From Nocardioides mangrovi (GTDB lineage: Bacteria > Actinomycetota > Actinomycetes > Propionibacteriales > Nocardioidaceae), in assembly GCF_020073815.1 (NCBI RefSeq), contig NZ_JAIQZJ010000002.1, positions 1-64,000 of the forward strand: 64,000 nucleotides of DNA, written 5' to 3'. Positions 23,626 to 31,921 of the stretch are shown one piece after another. Position 1 is the first letter of the stretch. The number at the start of each line of letters is the position of its first letter. The position numbers and the translations under genes were made by a program. The notes below the pieces were generated by a model, which was given only the letters and a program-made list of their open reading frames with translations, searched no databases and was not told the DNA's origin.

Positions 23626-24765
23626 TCAGGACTCGTCGACCAGGAGTGGGGTGACCACCACGGTGCCGTCGCCCCACTCCCGGTCGGCCCACCTCTGCAG
23701 CGAGCCGTCGTCGTAGACGACCGTGACGACCACGTTCTGCCCGTGGACCTCGGAGCCGTCGGCGCCGGGGAGGTCGGTGACCTCGCGGGCGATGGCGGCC
23801 AGCTCCACCGCGGTGTGGTGCTGTGCGGGTACCGGGTAGGCCGGTGATGCGAGTGGCGCGGGGTCGTACCCGGCCGCGGGCACCGCGCTCTCGACGGTGA
23901 ACGTCTCACCGTCCCAGGTCCCCGTGACCGCGTAGCCGCCGAACCGGACCTCTCCCGAGTGGTCGTAGGTGCCGTCGTGGTCGCTCCAGTCCCAGCCGGC
24001 GAGCGGCAGGCCGTCGCACTGCGGCGGGTAGGACTCGCGGACGCCACCGACGCACAGGGTGGGGCCGTCGCCCGGGTCGAGGACGGTCGCGAGACCCAGC
24101 GTCGAGACCCGGCCCGGTGCGGCCGGGATGTGCACCGGCATCGTCGAGCCGCCACTCGTCTGCTCCACGGGGACCAGCGCCGAGCGGACCTGGACCCGGC
24201 CGGCGCCGTACTTCTCGTCCAAGCGGCGCTGCAGCGTGCCGTCGTCGTAGACGACCTCGAGGTGGACCACCCCACCCCGGTGGCTGGCCAGCAGGAAGCC
24301 GCCGACGGTCGTCAGGCTCTCCTGCAGCCCGGCGACATCGACGTCAGCGTCCCCTCTCGTGTCGGACACGGGCAGGCCGGGACGGGTGAGCATCTTCAGG
24401 TCGGCGGTGGGACCGGCGTCGACGACGGTGAACGTGTCGCCGTCGTAGGTGCCGGTCAGGGCGAAGCTGCCGAAGCGGACCCCGGCTCGCGACTCGAAGC
24501 CGCCGCGGTGCTCACGCCAGCTCCAGCCGGCCAGGGCCGGGCCGTCGCACTGTGGCGGCAGCGAGGTCGCCACCACGCCGACGCACAGCACCGGCCCGTC
24601 GCCACGGTCGATCACCTCGAGCGCGCCGCGCGTGCGCAGCAGCTGCGGACCGGCGGGACCGGGGGACGCCGACGGGTCGGCGGTCCCCTGCACGGGGTGG
24701 TCGACCGTGCCGTTGCCGCAGCCCGCCACGAGCAGCAGCGACGCGACGGCGAGCAGGGTCCTCAT
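23626..24765 (-). CDS. lipoprotein with two internal repeats, unknown function
   Basis: The 379-residue protein has a lipobox LLVAGC (Cys16), so it is lipid-anchored outside the membrane. It contains two homologous segments (about residues 48-125 and 228-300), each with GDGPxLCVG, PPQCDGxxLAGWxW, VRFGxxxxTGTxDGxTFTV and therefore a conserved cysteine pair. Each is followed by VVYDDG(T/S)LQR. The duplication lies within one gene. A 12-bp hairpin sits two bases before the ATG. Family not recognised. Confidence 0.78.
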   Translation of the reverse strand: MRTLLAVASLLLVAGCGNGTVDHPVQGTADPSASPGPAGPQLLRTRGALEVIDRGDGPVLCVGVVATSLPPQCDGPALAGWSWREHRGGFESRAGVRFGSFALTGTYDGDTFTVVDAGPTADLKMLTRPGLPVSDTRGDADVDVAGLQESLTTVGGFLLASHRGGVVHLEVVYDDGTLQRRLDEKYGAGRVQVRSALVPVEQTSGGSTMPVHIPAAPGRVSTLGLATVLDPGDGPTLCVGGVRESYPPQCDGLPLAGWDWSDHDGTYDHSGEVRFGGYAVTGTWDGETFTVESAVPAAGYDPAPLASPAYPVPAQHHTAVELAAIAREVTDLPGADGSEVHGQNVVVTVVYDDGSLQRWADREWGDGTVVVTPLLVDES

Positions 24766-24766
24766 G

Positions 24767-24795
24767 CCGGTACGACGGGCGGACCGTCGTACCGG
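24767..24795. terminator. hairpin between hemQ and the lipoprotein gene
   Basis: A 12-bp perfect stem (24767-24778 with 24784-24795) and a five-base loop. It follows the hemQ stop by seven bases and ends one base before the lipoprotein ATG, covering its ribosome-binding region. Confidence 0.8.
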
Positions 24796-24802
24796 TTCCT
24801 AG

Positions 24803-25546
24803 TCAGGGCAGGCGGTCGACCAGGTCGGCGACGTCGATGCGGGCGCCGGTGTAGAACGGCACCTCCTCGCGGACGTGGCGGCGGGTCTCGGAGCCGCGCA
24901 GGTGGCGCATCAGGTCGACGATCCGGGACAGGTCGTCGGCCTCGAAGGCGAGGATCCACTCGTAGTCGCCGAGCGCGAACGACGGGACCGTGTTGGCCCG
25001 CACGTCGGGATAGCCGCGCGCCATCTGGCCGTGCTCGGCCAGGAGCCGGCGCCGCTCGCCCTCCTCGAGCAGGTACCACTCGTAGGAGCGAACGAAGGGG
25101 TAGACCGCGACGTAGTCGTGGGTGCGCTCGTCGGCGAGGAACGCCGGCAGGTGGCTGCGGTTGAACTCCGCCGGCCGGTGCAACGCCATCTGCGACCAGA
25201 CCGGCGCGAGCCGCCGGCCGAAGCGGGTGCGGCGGAAGCGGTGGTACGCCGCCTGCAGCGCGTCGGAGGACGCGGCGTGCCACCAGACCATCACGTCGGC
25301 GTCGGCGCGCAGGCCGCCCACGTCGTACACGCCCCGGACCACCACGTCCTCGGCCGCGAGGTCGGCGACCAGCGCCTCGAGCTCGGCCGCCTCGGCCGCC
25401 CGGTCGGCGCTCCCCTCAGATCCAGGGGAGCCCAACGTGTCCTCGAGCCGGAAGACCGACCACATGGTGTAGCGGATCGTCTCGTTGAGCTCGTTGATCC
25501 GGGCGGCGTTGGACTTGATCTCGGCCTGGGGGTCGGTCTCGGTCAT
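24803..25546 (-). CDS. hemQ: coproheme decarboxylase HemQ (ChdC)
   Basis: Last enzyme of the coproporphyrin-dependent heme pathway, converting coproheme to heme b. The 247-residue chlorite-dismutase-family protein has [57 protein letters not shown], and the heme-side [35 protein letters not shown] at 25546 follows GGAGG by one base only, so the precise start is uncertain. It shares the strand and pathway with cgoX upstream, separated by a small plus-strand gene. Confidence 0.94.
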   Translation of the reverse strand: MTETDPQAEIKSNAARINELNETIRYTMWSVFRLEDTLGSPGSEGSADRAAEAAELEALVADLAAEDVVVRGVYDVGGLRADADVMVWWHAASSDALQAAYHRFRRTRFGRRLAPVWSQMALHRPAEFNRSHLPAFLADERTHDYVAVYPFVRSYEWYLLEEGERRRLLAEHGQMARGYPDVRANTVPSFALGDYEWILAFEADDLSRIVDLMRHLRGSETRRHVREEVPFYTGARIDVADLVDRLP

Positions 25547-25668
25547 GCCTCCATGATGAAGGGTGCCCTTACCCGGGCCCGTACCCGGCCTCCCGCGACC
25601 CCGGGACGACCGGGGACAACCGGGCAGAGCTGTCGTACGCTGGCGGCCCCTCGACTCGGGAGGTCGCC

Positions 25669-25878
25669 ATGTTCTGGTTGGTCGCAGGAGCAGTCGCACT
25701 CGTCCTGTTCGCGCTCGCGTGGTGGACCAGCGGGCGGGCGCGCAAGGGCGTCGACGGCAACTCCCTCCGGCGCAACCGCGGGGCGATCGACGGCAACATC
25801 AACGGCGTCCACGACCCCGGCCGCTCCGGCCCGGGTGGCATCGGCCTCGGTGGCGGAGGCGGCGGCGCCGGCTTCTAG
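25669..25878 (+). CDS. small single-TM membrane protein with Gly-rich tail
   Basis: The 69-residue protein has one N-terminal membrane helix ([18 protein letters not shown]), a basic juxtamembrane segment, and a C-terminus ending in a glycine run [21 protein letters not shown] lies upstream of the ATG. It converges on cgoX, sharing a CTAG stop. It is on the opposite strand inside the heme cluster. Family not recognised. Confidence 0.72.
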   Translation: MFWLVAGAVALVLFALAWWTSGRARKGVDGNSLRRNRGAIDGNINGVHDPGRSGPGGIGLGGGGGGAGF

Positions 25879-27218
25879 CCCGGCCCCGAGGAGACCCTGG
25901 CGGCGGCGCGATGCGCCGAGGCGATGACGGCGGGGATGCCGACGCCCTCGTACGCCGCGCCGCAGATCGCCAGGCCGGGGACGGCGTCGACCGCGACCCG
26001 GATGCGGGCGACGCGGTCGAGGTGTCCGACGGCGTACTGCGGGAGGCCGCCGCCCCACCGCTGGACGTGGGCGTCGATCGGGGTGGCGGTGAGGCCGACG
26101 GCGTCGCGGAGGTCGGCGAGCGACCAGGCGACCAGCTCGTCGTCGGCGGCCTGCAGGGCGGCCTCCTCGCTGTGCCGGCCGAGCGAGGTGCGCAGGAGCA
26201 GCAGGTCGTCGCCCGTCTCGGCACCGGCCGCCCGGACCCAGCCCCACTTGGCGAAGGAGAAGGTCGAGGCCTTGATCCGGCGGCCGTCGACCGGCGGCAC
26301 CAGGAAGCCCGAGGAGTCGGTGGCCGCCAACGCCGGGGCGTCGGCGGCGCGGACGGCGAGGGTGACCACGGCCATCGACGCGTAGTCGATCGCCGCCAGC
26401 TCGGTCGCCGCCATCGGCGCGACGGTGCCCAGCAGTCGCGCGCTCGGGGCGGCCGGGGTGGCGAGCACGACGGAGTCGGCCTCGACGACATCCGGCGCCG
26501 TCGTCGGCCCGACGACGAGGGAGAAGCCGGAGCCGGTGCGGGAGAGCTCACGGACGGTGGCGTCGGTCCGGACGGTCACGCCCGCCGCGAGTGCCTCGGG
26601 CAACCGCCCCATGCCGCCGGGGATCCCGGCGAAGACCGGGAGGTCCGAGGTCGCCTCGGGCAGCGTGCCGCCGGCGGCCAGCGTGAGCAGCTGCGGCACC
26701 GCGGCGCGCGCCGAGAGTGCGCGCGCGTGGCCGGCGTACACCCCGCCGAGCAGCGGCTCGACGAGCCGGTCGGTGACCTCGGCGCCGTAGCGCCGGTCGA
26801 CGAGGTCGCCGACCGCCACGTCGTGGTCGTACGTCGCCGCGGCCGGCTCGCGGACCCGGGCCAGCCCCTCGGCGGAGAGGATCCCCGAGGCGGCCAGGGC
26901 GTCGAGGTCGAGCGGGACCCCCATGAGCGACCGCGGGAGCGGACGCAGTGCGTCGCGGGTCCAGATCCGGGAGGACGCGGTGGTCGGGTGCTCGAGCGGC
27001 AGGCCCAGCTCACGAGCCAGCTCGACGCCCTCGGGCCGCCGGTTGAGCATCGCCTCGGCGCCGACGTCGACGGTCACCCCGGCGACCTCGGCGCGGAGCA
27101 GCTTGCCGCCGACCCGCGGCGACGACTCGAGGACGAGCACGTCGTGACCGGCCGCGGCCAGGTCACGGGCCGCAGTCAGGCCGGCGACACCGGCTCCGAC
27201 CACGACGACCCTGCTCAC
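25875..27218 (-). CDS. cgoX: coproporphyrinogen III oxidase (HemY/HemG type)
   Basis: FAD-dependent oxidation of coproporphyrinogen III to coproporphyrin III in the Gram-positive heme route; older name protoporphyrinogen oxidase. The 447-residue protein has the FAD motif VVVVGAGVAGLTAARDLAAAGHDVLVLESSPRVGGK, the IPGGMGRLPEAL segment, and the C-terminal GLAICGAAYEGVGIPAVIASAHRAA. The GTG start is directly preceded by a 19-bp palindrome. hemE, its usual upstream neighbour, is 6.6 kb away beyond a sulfur-metabolism operon. Confidence 0.94.
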   Translation of the reverse strand: MSRVVVVGAGVAGLTAARDLAAAGHDVLVLESSPRVGGKLLRAEVAGVTVDVGAEAMLNRRPEGVELARELGLPLEHPTTASSRIWTRDALRPLPRSLMGVPLDLDALAASGILSAEGLARVREPAAATYDHDVAVGDLVDRRYGAEVTDRLVEPLLGGVYAGHARALSARAAVPQLLTLAAGGTLPEATSDLPVFAGIPGGMGRLPEALAAGVTVRTDATVRELSRTGSGFSLVVGPTTAPDVVEADSVVLATPAAPSARLLGTVAPMAATELAAIDYASMAVVTLAVRAADAPALAATDSSGFLVPPVDGRRIKASTFSFAKWGWVRAAGAETGDDLLLLRTSLGRHSEEAALQAADDELVAWSLADLRDAVGLTATPIDAHVQRWGGGLPQYAVGHLDRVARIRVAVDAVPGLAICGAAYEGVGIPAVIASAHRAAARVSSGPG

Positions 27219-27237
27219 GCGTGCGAGTCTCGCACGC
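27219..27237. promoter_or_regulatory. 19-bp perfect palindrome at the cgoX start
   Basis: GCGTGCGAG-T-CTCGCACGC, nine-base arms around one base, abutting the cgoX start codon and eight bases after the flavin reductase stop. It could be an operator or a short terminator hairpin. Confidence 0.55.
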
Positions 27238-27245
27238 CGGCCCGG

Positions 27246-27746
27246 TCAGCCCACGAGCCGCCCGAACGCACTGCGGTGGAAGACCAGGGGCTGCCCGACG
27301 GCGTGCTCCACGGCGTGCAGCTCGAGCAGCACGATCGTGTGGTCGCCGGCCTCGACCTCGCGGTAGATCGAGCAGTCGAAGCGGGCCAGGCCCTCGTCGA
27401 GCACGACGGCGCCGTCGCCGGTCACCGAGATGGGCACGCTGGTGAAGCGGTCCTCGACCGGACCGGCCAGCTGACGGCAGACCTGGCCGTGGTGGTCGGC
27501 CAGCACGGTGACGCCCAGGTGACCCGCGCGCCGCAGCTGCGGCCACGTCTTCGAGGTGTTGGCCACCGAGAAGGACACCAGCGGCGGGTCGAGGCTCACC
27601 GACGTGAACGAGCTGGCCGCCAGTCCGACGGGCGCGCCGTCGACCTCGGCCGCCACGGCGACGACGCCGCTCGGGAATATCCCGAACGCCTCACGCAGCC
27701 GCGCGGGGTCGAGGTCCTGGTTGGTGGGGAAGACCGAGATGCTCAT
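27246..27746 (-). CDS. split-barrel NAD(P)H:flavin reductase
   Basis: FMN reductase of the HpaC/DIM6 split-barrel family, 166 residues. It has REAFGIFPSGVVAVAA, GLAASSFTSVSLDPPLVSFSVANTS and GDHTIVLLELHAVEHAVGQPLVFHRSAFG. It supplies reduced flavin to the monooxygenases encoded upstream. Its ATG overlaps the stop of the SsuE-like gene, placing it last in the sulfone/sulfonate operon. Confidence 0.92.
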   Translation of the reverse strand: MSISVFPTNQDLDPARLREAFGIFPSGVVAVAAEVDGAPVGLAASSFTSVSLDPPLVSFSVANTSKTWPQLRRAGHLGVTVLADHHGQVCRQLAGPVEDRFTSVPISVTGDGAVVLDEGLARFDCSIYREVEAGDHTIVLLELHAVEHAVGQPLVFHRSAFGRLVG

Positions 27747-28273
27747 GCGGGTGCTCCGATCCTGTTGTCGAGCCTGGCGTCGAGAAGTGCGGTGATGGCG
27801 GGGCGGGCGAGGCCGAGCCAGTGCTCGTACGCCGCGGGGTCGTCGTACGCCGCGTCGACGACGTAGAGCCCCTTCGCGGGGACCAGCCCGCCGATCTCGG
27901 TGAGCACCGGCCGCAGCGAGAGCTCCGGCGCGAGCGCGTGGCCCGGGCCGGCGCCCAGCATCAGCGGCACGGCCACCCCGCGGAGGCCGTCGGTGGCGAA
28001 CCGGTCGAGGAAGAGCTTGAGCAGCCCCGTGTAGGTGCCCTTGTACGTCGGGGACGCGACGACCACCAGGTCGGCGTCGCCCACCTGGTCGACGACGTCG
28101 GCGACCACCGGGTCCTGCCAGTCGAGCAGCCGGGCGCCGAAGGTGGTCAGGTCGACGACGTGGTCGGGCTCGCGGCCGGTCAGCTCACGGGCGAGGTACG
28201 TCGCGGCCGCGAACGTGCGGCTCTGCGGCTTGGGGTTGCCGACGACGACGGACACCCGGGGCGCGCCCGTCAC
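27743..28273 (-). CDS. NADPH-dependent FMN reductase, SsuE/MsuE-like
   Basis: Flavodoxin-fold reductase of 176 residues: VSVVVGNPKPQSRTFAAATYLARELTG at the N-terminus, ADLVVVASPTYKGTYTGLLKLFLDRF, and LMLGAGPGHALAPELSLRPVLTEIGG. It provides FMNH2 to the two-component monooxygenases of the operon. The GTG start overlaps the ssuD-like stop (GTGA) and the stop overlaps the next start (ATGA). Confidence 0.92.
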   Translation of the reverse strand: MTGAPRVSVVVGNPKPQSRTFAAATYLARELTGREPDHVVDLTTFGARLLDWQDPVVADVVDQVGDADLVVVASPTYKGTYTGLLKLFLDRFATDGLRGVAVPLMLGAGPGHALAPELSLRPVLTEIGGLVPAKGLYVVDAAYDDPAAYEHWLGLARPAITALLDARLDNRIGAPA

Positions 28274-29430
28274 GACGCCGCCCTCGAAGCGCCGAAGGGC
28301 ACGGCGGCGGTCGTGGATCGCTGCGGAGCCGGGTGCTCCCAGAGGCCACGCCGGGCCAGCTCGGGCAGCACGCCCTCGCCGAACCAGTAGGACTCCTCGA
28401 GGTGCGGGTAGCCGGAGAGCACGAACTCCTCGATGCCGACCTCGCGGTACTGCTCGATCAGGTCCGCGATCTCGGCGTACGACCCGACCATCGCCGTGCC
28501 GGCGCCGCCGCGCACCAGGCCGACGCCGGCCCAGAGGTTGGGGTGGATCTCGAGGCCGTCCTTGGAGCCCGCGTTGAGCTCGAGCATCCGCGACTGGCCG
28601 ACGGACTCGCTCCTGCGGAGGCCGGCCTGGACGCGCGCGATGTCCTCGTCGGAGATGCCGGCGAGGAGACGGTCGGCCTCGGCCCACGCGGCCTCGGAGG
28701 TGTCGCGGGCGATCGTGTGCAGCCGGATGCCGAAGCGCACCTCGCCCTCGCGGCCCTCGTCGGCGGCGAGCTTGCGGACCCACTCGACCTTGTCGCGGAC
28801 GGCGGCCGGCGGCTCGCCCCAGGTGAGGTAGACGTCGACGTGCTTCGCGGCGACGGTGCCCGCGGCCGGCGAGGAGCCGCCGAAGTAGATCTCCGGCAGC
28901 GGGTCGGGGACCTGGGCCAGGACGGCGTCCTCGACCTGCAGGTGCTCGCCGCGGTAGGTCACCGGCTCGCCGGTCCACAGCCGCCGCACGATGGTGAGGA
29001 ACTCGTCGCAGCGGGCGTAGCGGCCGTCCTTGTCGAGGAAGTCGCCGAACATCCGCTGCTCGTGACTCTCGCCGCCGGTGACGACGTTGAGGGCGAGCCG
29101 GCCGCCGGAGAGGTTCTGGAAGGTGCCGGCCATCTGCGCCGCGATGAACGGCGAGGTGAGGCCGGGCCGGAAGGCGACCAGGAACTTCAGCCGCTCCGAG
29201 ACCTGGCTGAGCATCGCCGTGGAGATCCAGGCGTCCTCGCACCAGGCGCCGGTGGGCGTCAGCGCGGCCTCGAAGCCGAGCTGCTCCGCCGACCGGGCGA
29301 CCTGACCCAGGTAGGGCACGGAGGCGGGGCGACCGGACGGACCGGCCTCGACGCCGTGGCCGCCACCGACGACCTGGCGGCCGTCGCCGCCGTTGGTGGG
29401 CAGGAACCAGTGGAACGTGAGCCTCGACAT
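28270..29430 (-). CDS. ssuD: FMNH2-dependent alkanesulfonate monooxygenase, SsuD-like
   Basis: Luciferase-like TIM-barrel enzyme that cleaves alkanesulfonates (including methanesulfinate/methanesulfonate in MsuD relatives) to aldehyde and sulfite. The 386-residue protein has FHWFLPTNGGDGRQVVGGGHG, TPTGAWCEDAWISTAMLSQ, LKFLVAFRPGLTSPFIAAQMAGTFQNLSGGRLALNVVTGG and SGYPHLEESYWFGEGVLPEL, strongly matching the SsuD group. GGAAGGA lies before the ATG. Its C-terminal 20 residues are unconserved. Confidence 0.92.
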   Translation of the reverse strand: MSRLTFHWFLPTNGGDGRQVVGGGHGVEAGPSGRPASVPYLGQVARSAEQLGFEAALTPTGAWCEDAWISTAMLSQVSERLKFLVAFRPGLTSPFIAAQMAGTFQNLSGGRLALNVVTGGESHEQRMFGDFLDKDGRYARCDEFLTIVRRLWTGEPVTYRGEHLQVEDAVLAQVPDPLPEIYFGGSSPAAGTVAAKHVDVYLTWGEPPAAVRDKVEWVRKLAADEGREGEVRFGIRLHTIARDTSEAAWAEADRLLAGISDEDIARVQAGLRRSESVGQSRMLELNAGSKDGLEIHPNLWAGVGLVRGGAGTAMVGSYAEIADLIEQYREVGIEEFVLSGYPHLEESYWFGEGVLPELARRGLWEHPAPQRSTTAAVPFGASRAAS

Positions 29431-29440
29431 GACGTCCTTC

Positions 29441-30667
29441 CTAGAGCTGACCGTGGTTGGGCGGCAGGGTCCCCTCGACGGCGAACCTGCCGAGGTGCTG
29501 GACCTTCCAGGCCGCGGGGTCGTGGAGCGTGTGGGTGCGCGCGTTGCGCCAGTGCCGGTCGAGGTTGAGCGAGGCCAGCGCCGCGCGGGTGCCCGCGACC
29601 TCGAAGAGCCGGCTGGCGACGTCGACCGCGGCGCGGGTGCTCGCGGCGCGTACGGCGGCCACGGCCAGGCTGGCCTCGCCGGCGGTCTGCGCGGAGAGGT
29701 GCCGGTCGGCGTGCTCGACGGCGAGACCGGCGTCGGCCAGCAGCGCCTCGGCGGCGCGCACGGCGAGCTCCATCTCGCCGAACGCCTGCACGACAAGCGG
29801 GTCGTCGGCGGCCCGCTCGACCCCGGCGTCCGGGTAGGGCCGGCTCTTGGTGGACACGAACGCCGCGGCGTCCTCGAGCGCCGCCCGCGCGATGCCGGTG
29901 TCGATCGCGGCGTGCAGCAGCTGCGCGAACGCGCCGTACGTCTGCGGACCCTCGAAGGTCAGGTGGTAGGGCACGATCCGCGACTCGTGCACGACCACGC
30001 GCCGCAGCCGGACGGTGCCGCTGGCCGTGGTGCGCTGCCCCATCCCGTCCCAGTCGTCGACGACGGTGACGCCGTCCGCGCGCCGGTCGACCCAGGCGAC
30101 GTGCAGGGGTCCGTCCTCGCCGAGGTGCGCGAGGACCGGGATCCAGTCGGCGAAGAGCGCGCCGGTGCTGTAGCCCTTCTCGCCGTCGAGCACCCACTGC
30201 CCGGTGCCGTCGCCCTGGTCGAGCGGCCGCAGCGTGGTGCGGAAGTCGCGCACGTGGCGGGTGCCGACCTCGGACTGGGCGTTGCCGAAGCGCTTGCCGT
30301 CGAGCGCCTGGCCGAAGAAGAACTCCTTCTGCAGGGAGGTCGCCTGGTGGCGCAGCGCGTTGACGTAGACGAAGTGGCTGTGCGGGATCTGCGCGACGTT
30401 GGGGTCGCCGATCGCGAGCAGCCGGAAGACCTCGGCGACCGTGCCGGCCGGCAGGTCGGCGCCGCCGTACGTCGCCGGCACGGTGATGCCGAGCAGGCCC
30501 GAGGCCGAGAGCAGGTCGAGCTGCTCGGCGGGCAGGATCCGCCGGGCGTCACGCTCCGCGGCGCCGTCGGCGAGCACCGCCGACAGCTCGGCGGCGACCC
30601 GGATCGCGTCGTCCGGGCGCAGGACCGGCGCGAGCGGGAGCTCGGTGAGGGAGTGGGCGGCGCTCAC
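29441..30667 (-). CDS. sfnB: SfnB family sulfur-acquisition oxidoreductase (acyl-CoA dehydrogenase fold)
   Basis: The 408-residue flavoprotein of the acyl-CoA dehydrogenase superfamily has LLSASGLLGITVPATYGGADLPAGTVAEVFRLLAIGDPNVAQIPHSHFVYVNALR, VLDGEKGYSTGALFADWIPVLA, and the C-terminal SLNLDRHWRNARTHTLHDPAAWKVQHLG. Members occur in sulfone and dibenzothiophene-like gene sets and probably act as flavin-dependent monooxygenases. The GTG start overlaps the sfnG stop. Confidence 0.9.
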   Translation of the reverse strand: MSAAHSLTELPLAPVLRPDDAIRVAAELSAVLADGAAERDARRILPAEQLDLLSASGLLGITVPATYGGADLPAGTVAEVFRLLAIGDPNVAQIPHSHFVYVNALRHQATSLQKEFFFGQALDGKRFGNAQSEVGTRHVRDFRTTLRPLDQGDGTGQWVLDGEKGYSTGALFADWIPVLAHLGEDGPLHVAWVDRRADGVTVVDDWDGMGQRTTASGTVRLRRVVVHESRIVPYHLTFEGPQTYGAFAQLLHAAIDTGIARAALEDAAAFVSTKSRPYPDAGVERAADDPLVVQAFGEMELAVRAAEALLADAGLAVEHADRHLSAQTAGEASLAVAAVRAASTRAAVDVASRLFEVAGTRAALASLNLDRHWRNARTHTLHDPAAWKVQHLGRFAVEGTLPPNHGQL

Positions 30668-31782
30668 GCGTGCACTCGCTCGAGCTCGGCGGCCTCCATC
30701 TCGCGGACGACCGGCAGCACGTGACGGCCGAAGTACTCGACGTCCTCGTGGTAGTGCAGGAAGCCGCAGAGGATGAGGTTCGCGCCGCGACGCTTGTACT
30801 CGAGCATCCGCTCGGCGATCTGCTCGGGCGTGCCGATCAGGCCGGTGCGGAAGCCGTCGTTGTACTGCACGAGGTCGGCGAACTCCGAGTCCTGCCACAT
30901 GCCCTTCTTGTCACCGGTCGACTGGCCGGCCTGCTTGACCGCGGAGCCGAAGCCCTCGACCGCCTCGCGGTCGGCCTTGTCGATGATCTCGCGGAGCACG
31001 TCGCGGGCCTCGGCCTCGGTGTCGCGGGCGACCACGAAGCCGTTGACGCCGAAGCGGACGGTGCGACCGTGGACCTGGGCGACGTCGCTGACGTCGCGGA
31101 TCTGCTCCTGGATGCCCTCGGGGGTGTTGCCGTTCATGAAGTACCAGTCGGCGACCCGGCCGCCCATGCCGCGGGCGTCGGTGGAGTTGCCGCCCATGAA
31201 GATCTCCGGGTGCGGCCGGCCCGGCACCTCGACCGGCTTCGGCTTCAGGTCGAAGTCGTGGAGGCGGTAGAAGTCGCCGCCGAACTCTGCGTGCTCGGAG
31301 GTCCAGATCTCGCGCACGTAGCGGATGAACTCCTCCGAGCGGCGGTAGCGCTCGCCGTGCTCGAGCCACGGCTCGCCGAGCTTGGTGAACTCGTCCTTGA
31401 ACCAGCCGCTGACGACGTTGATCGCCATCCGGCCACCGGTCATCACGTCGGCGCTGGCGACCAGCTTGGCCAGCACACCGGGCTGCCAGAGCCCCGGGTG
31501 CACGGCCGCGATCACCTTGAGGCGCTCGGTGGCCAGCGCGATCGCCAGGCTGATGCTGGTCGACTCGTGCTGGTAGGCCGCGCCGTACGACGCGATGTAG
31601 CGCACCTGCGAGAGGGCGTACTCGAAGCCGTTGTCCTCGGCCAGGCGGGCCAGCGTCTTGTTGTAGTCGTAGCCCCAGTCGGTGCGCTGCTCGATGGTGC
31701 TGACGACGAGGCCGCCGCTGACGTTGGGCACCCAGTACGCGAACTTCAGCGGCTCCGCGGGCGACTGCAGGGACTCGGTCAC
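30664..31782 (-). CDS. sfnG: dimethylsulfone monooxygenase SfnG
   Basis: FMNH2-dependent enzyme converting dimethylsulfone to methanesulfinate. The 372-residue luciferase-like protein has FAYWVPNVSGGLVVSTIEQRTDWGYDYN, VRYIASYGAAYQHESTSISLAIA, VHPGLWQPGVLAKLVASADVMTGGRMAINVVSGWFKDEF, and RPHPEIFMGGNSTDAR. Its GTG start has a strong GGAGAAGGAGAG leader. It is first gene of the five-gene operon; together with ssuD and the reductases it lets the cell take sulfur from C1 organosulfur compounds. Confidence 0.94.
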   Translation of the reverse strand: MTESLQSPAEPLKFAYWVPNVSGGLVVSTIEQRTDWGYDYNKTLARLAEDNGFEYALSQVRYIASYGAAYQHESTSISLAIALATERLKVIAAVHPGLWQPGVLAKLVASADVMTGGRMAINVVSGWFKDEFTKLGEPWLEHGERYRRSEEFIRYVREIWTSEHAEFGGDFYRLHDFDLKPKPVEVPGRPHPEIFMGGNSTDARGMGGRVADWYFMNGNTPEGIQEQIRDVSDVAQVHGRTVRFGVNGFVVARDTEAEARDVLREIIDKADREAVEGFGSAVKQAGQSTGDKKGMWQDSEFADLVQYNDGFRTGLIGTPEQIAERMLEYKRRGANLILCGFLHYHEDVEYFGRHVLPVVREMEAAELERVHA

Positions 31783-31921
31783 GCGACTCTCCTTCTCCTC
31801 GAACTAACTATGTCGATTAGATTTATGTACTTTAGTGCTCGGTGCAAGCCAGACCGACCCCACACGCGGGCGGAACGGGCGATGGGGTGACAGGCAGGAC
31901 CTGTCACCGGGAGGAGACGAC
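31783..31921. promoter_or_regulatory. divergent sfnG-lysR control region
   Basis: Contains an unusually AT-rich stretch (about 31801-31842) in very GC-rich surroundings. A CTAA-N9-TTAG LysR-type half-site pair occurs within CTAACTATGTCGATTAG. The region also holds the 31886-31908 hairpin. It carries both divergent promoters and the likely operator. Confidence 0.6.
31886..31908. promoter_or_regulatory. 9-bp hairpin/palindrome in the lysR leader
   Basis: GGTGACAGG-CAGGA-CCTGTCACC, immediately before the GGGAGGAG ribosome site of the LysR gene. It may be an operator for autoregulation or a leader hairpin. Confidence 0.5.

Noticed and set aside
27246..31782. A complete alkanesulfonate import system
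   Set aside because: The operon has monooxygenases and flavin reductases but no SsuABC transporter genes; uptake must be encoded elsewhere or be passive, as expected for dimethylsulfone.
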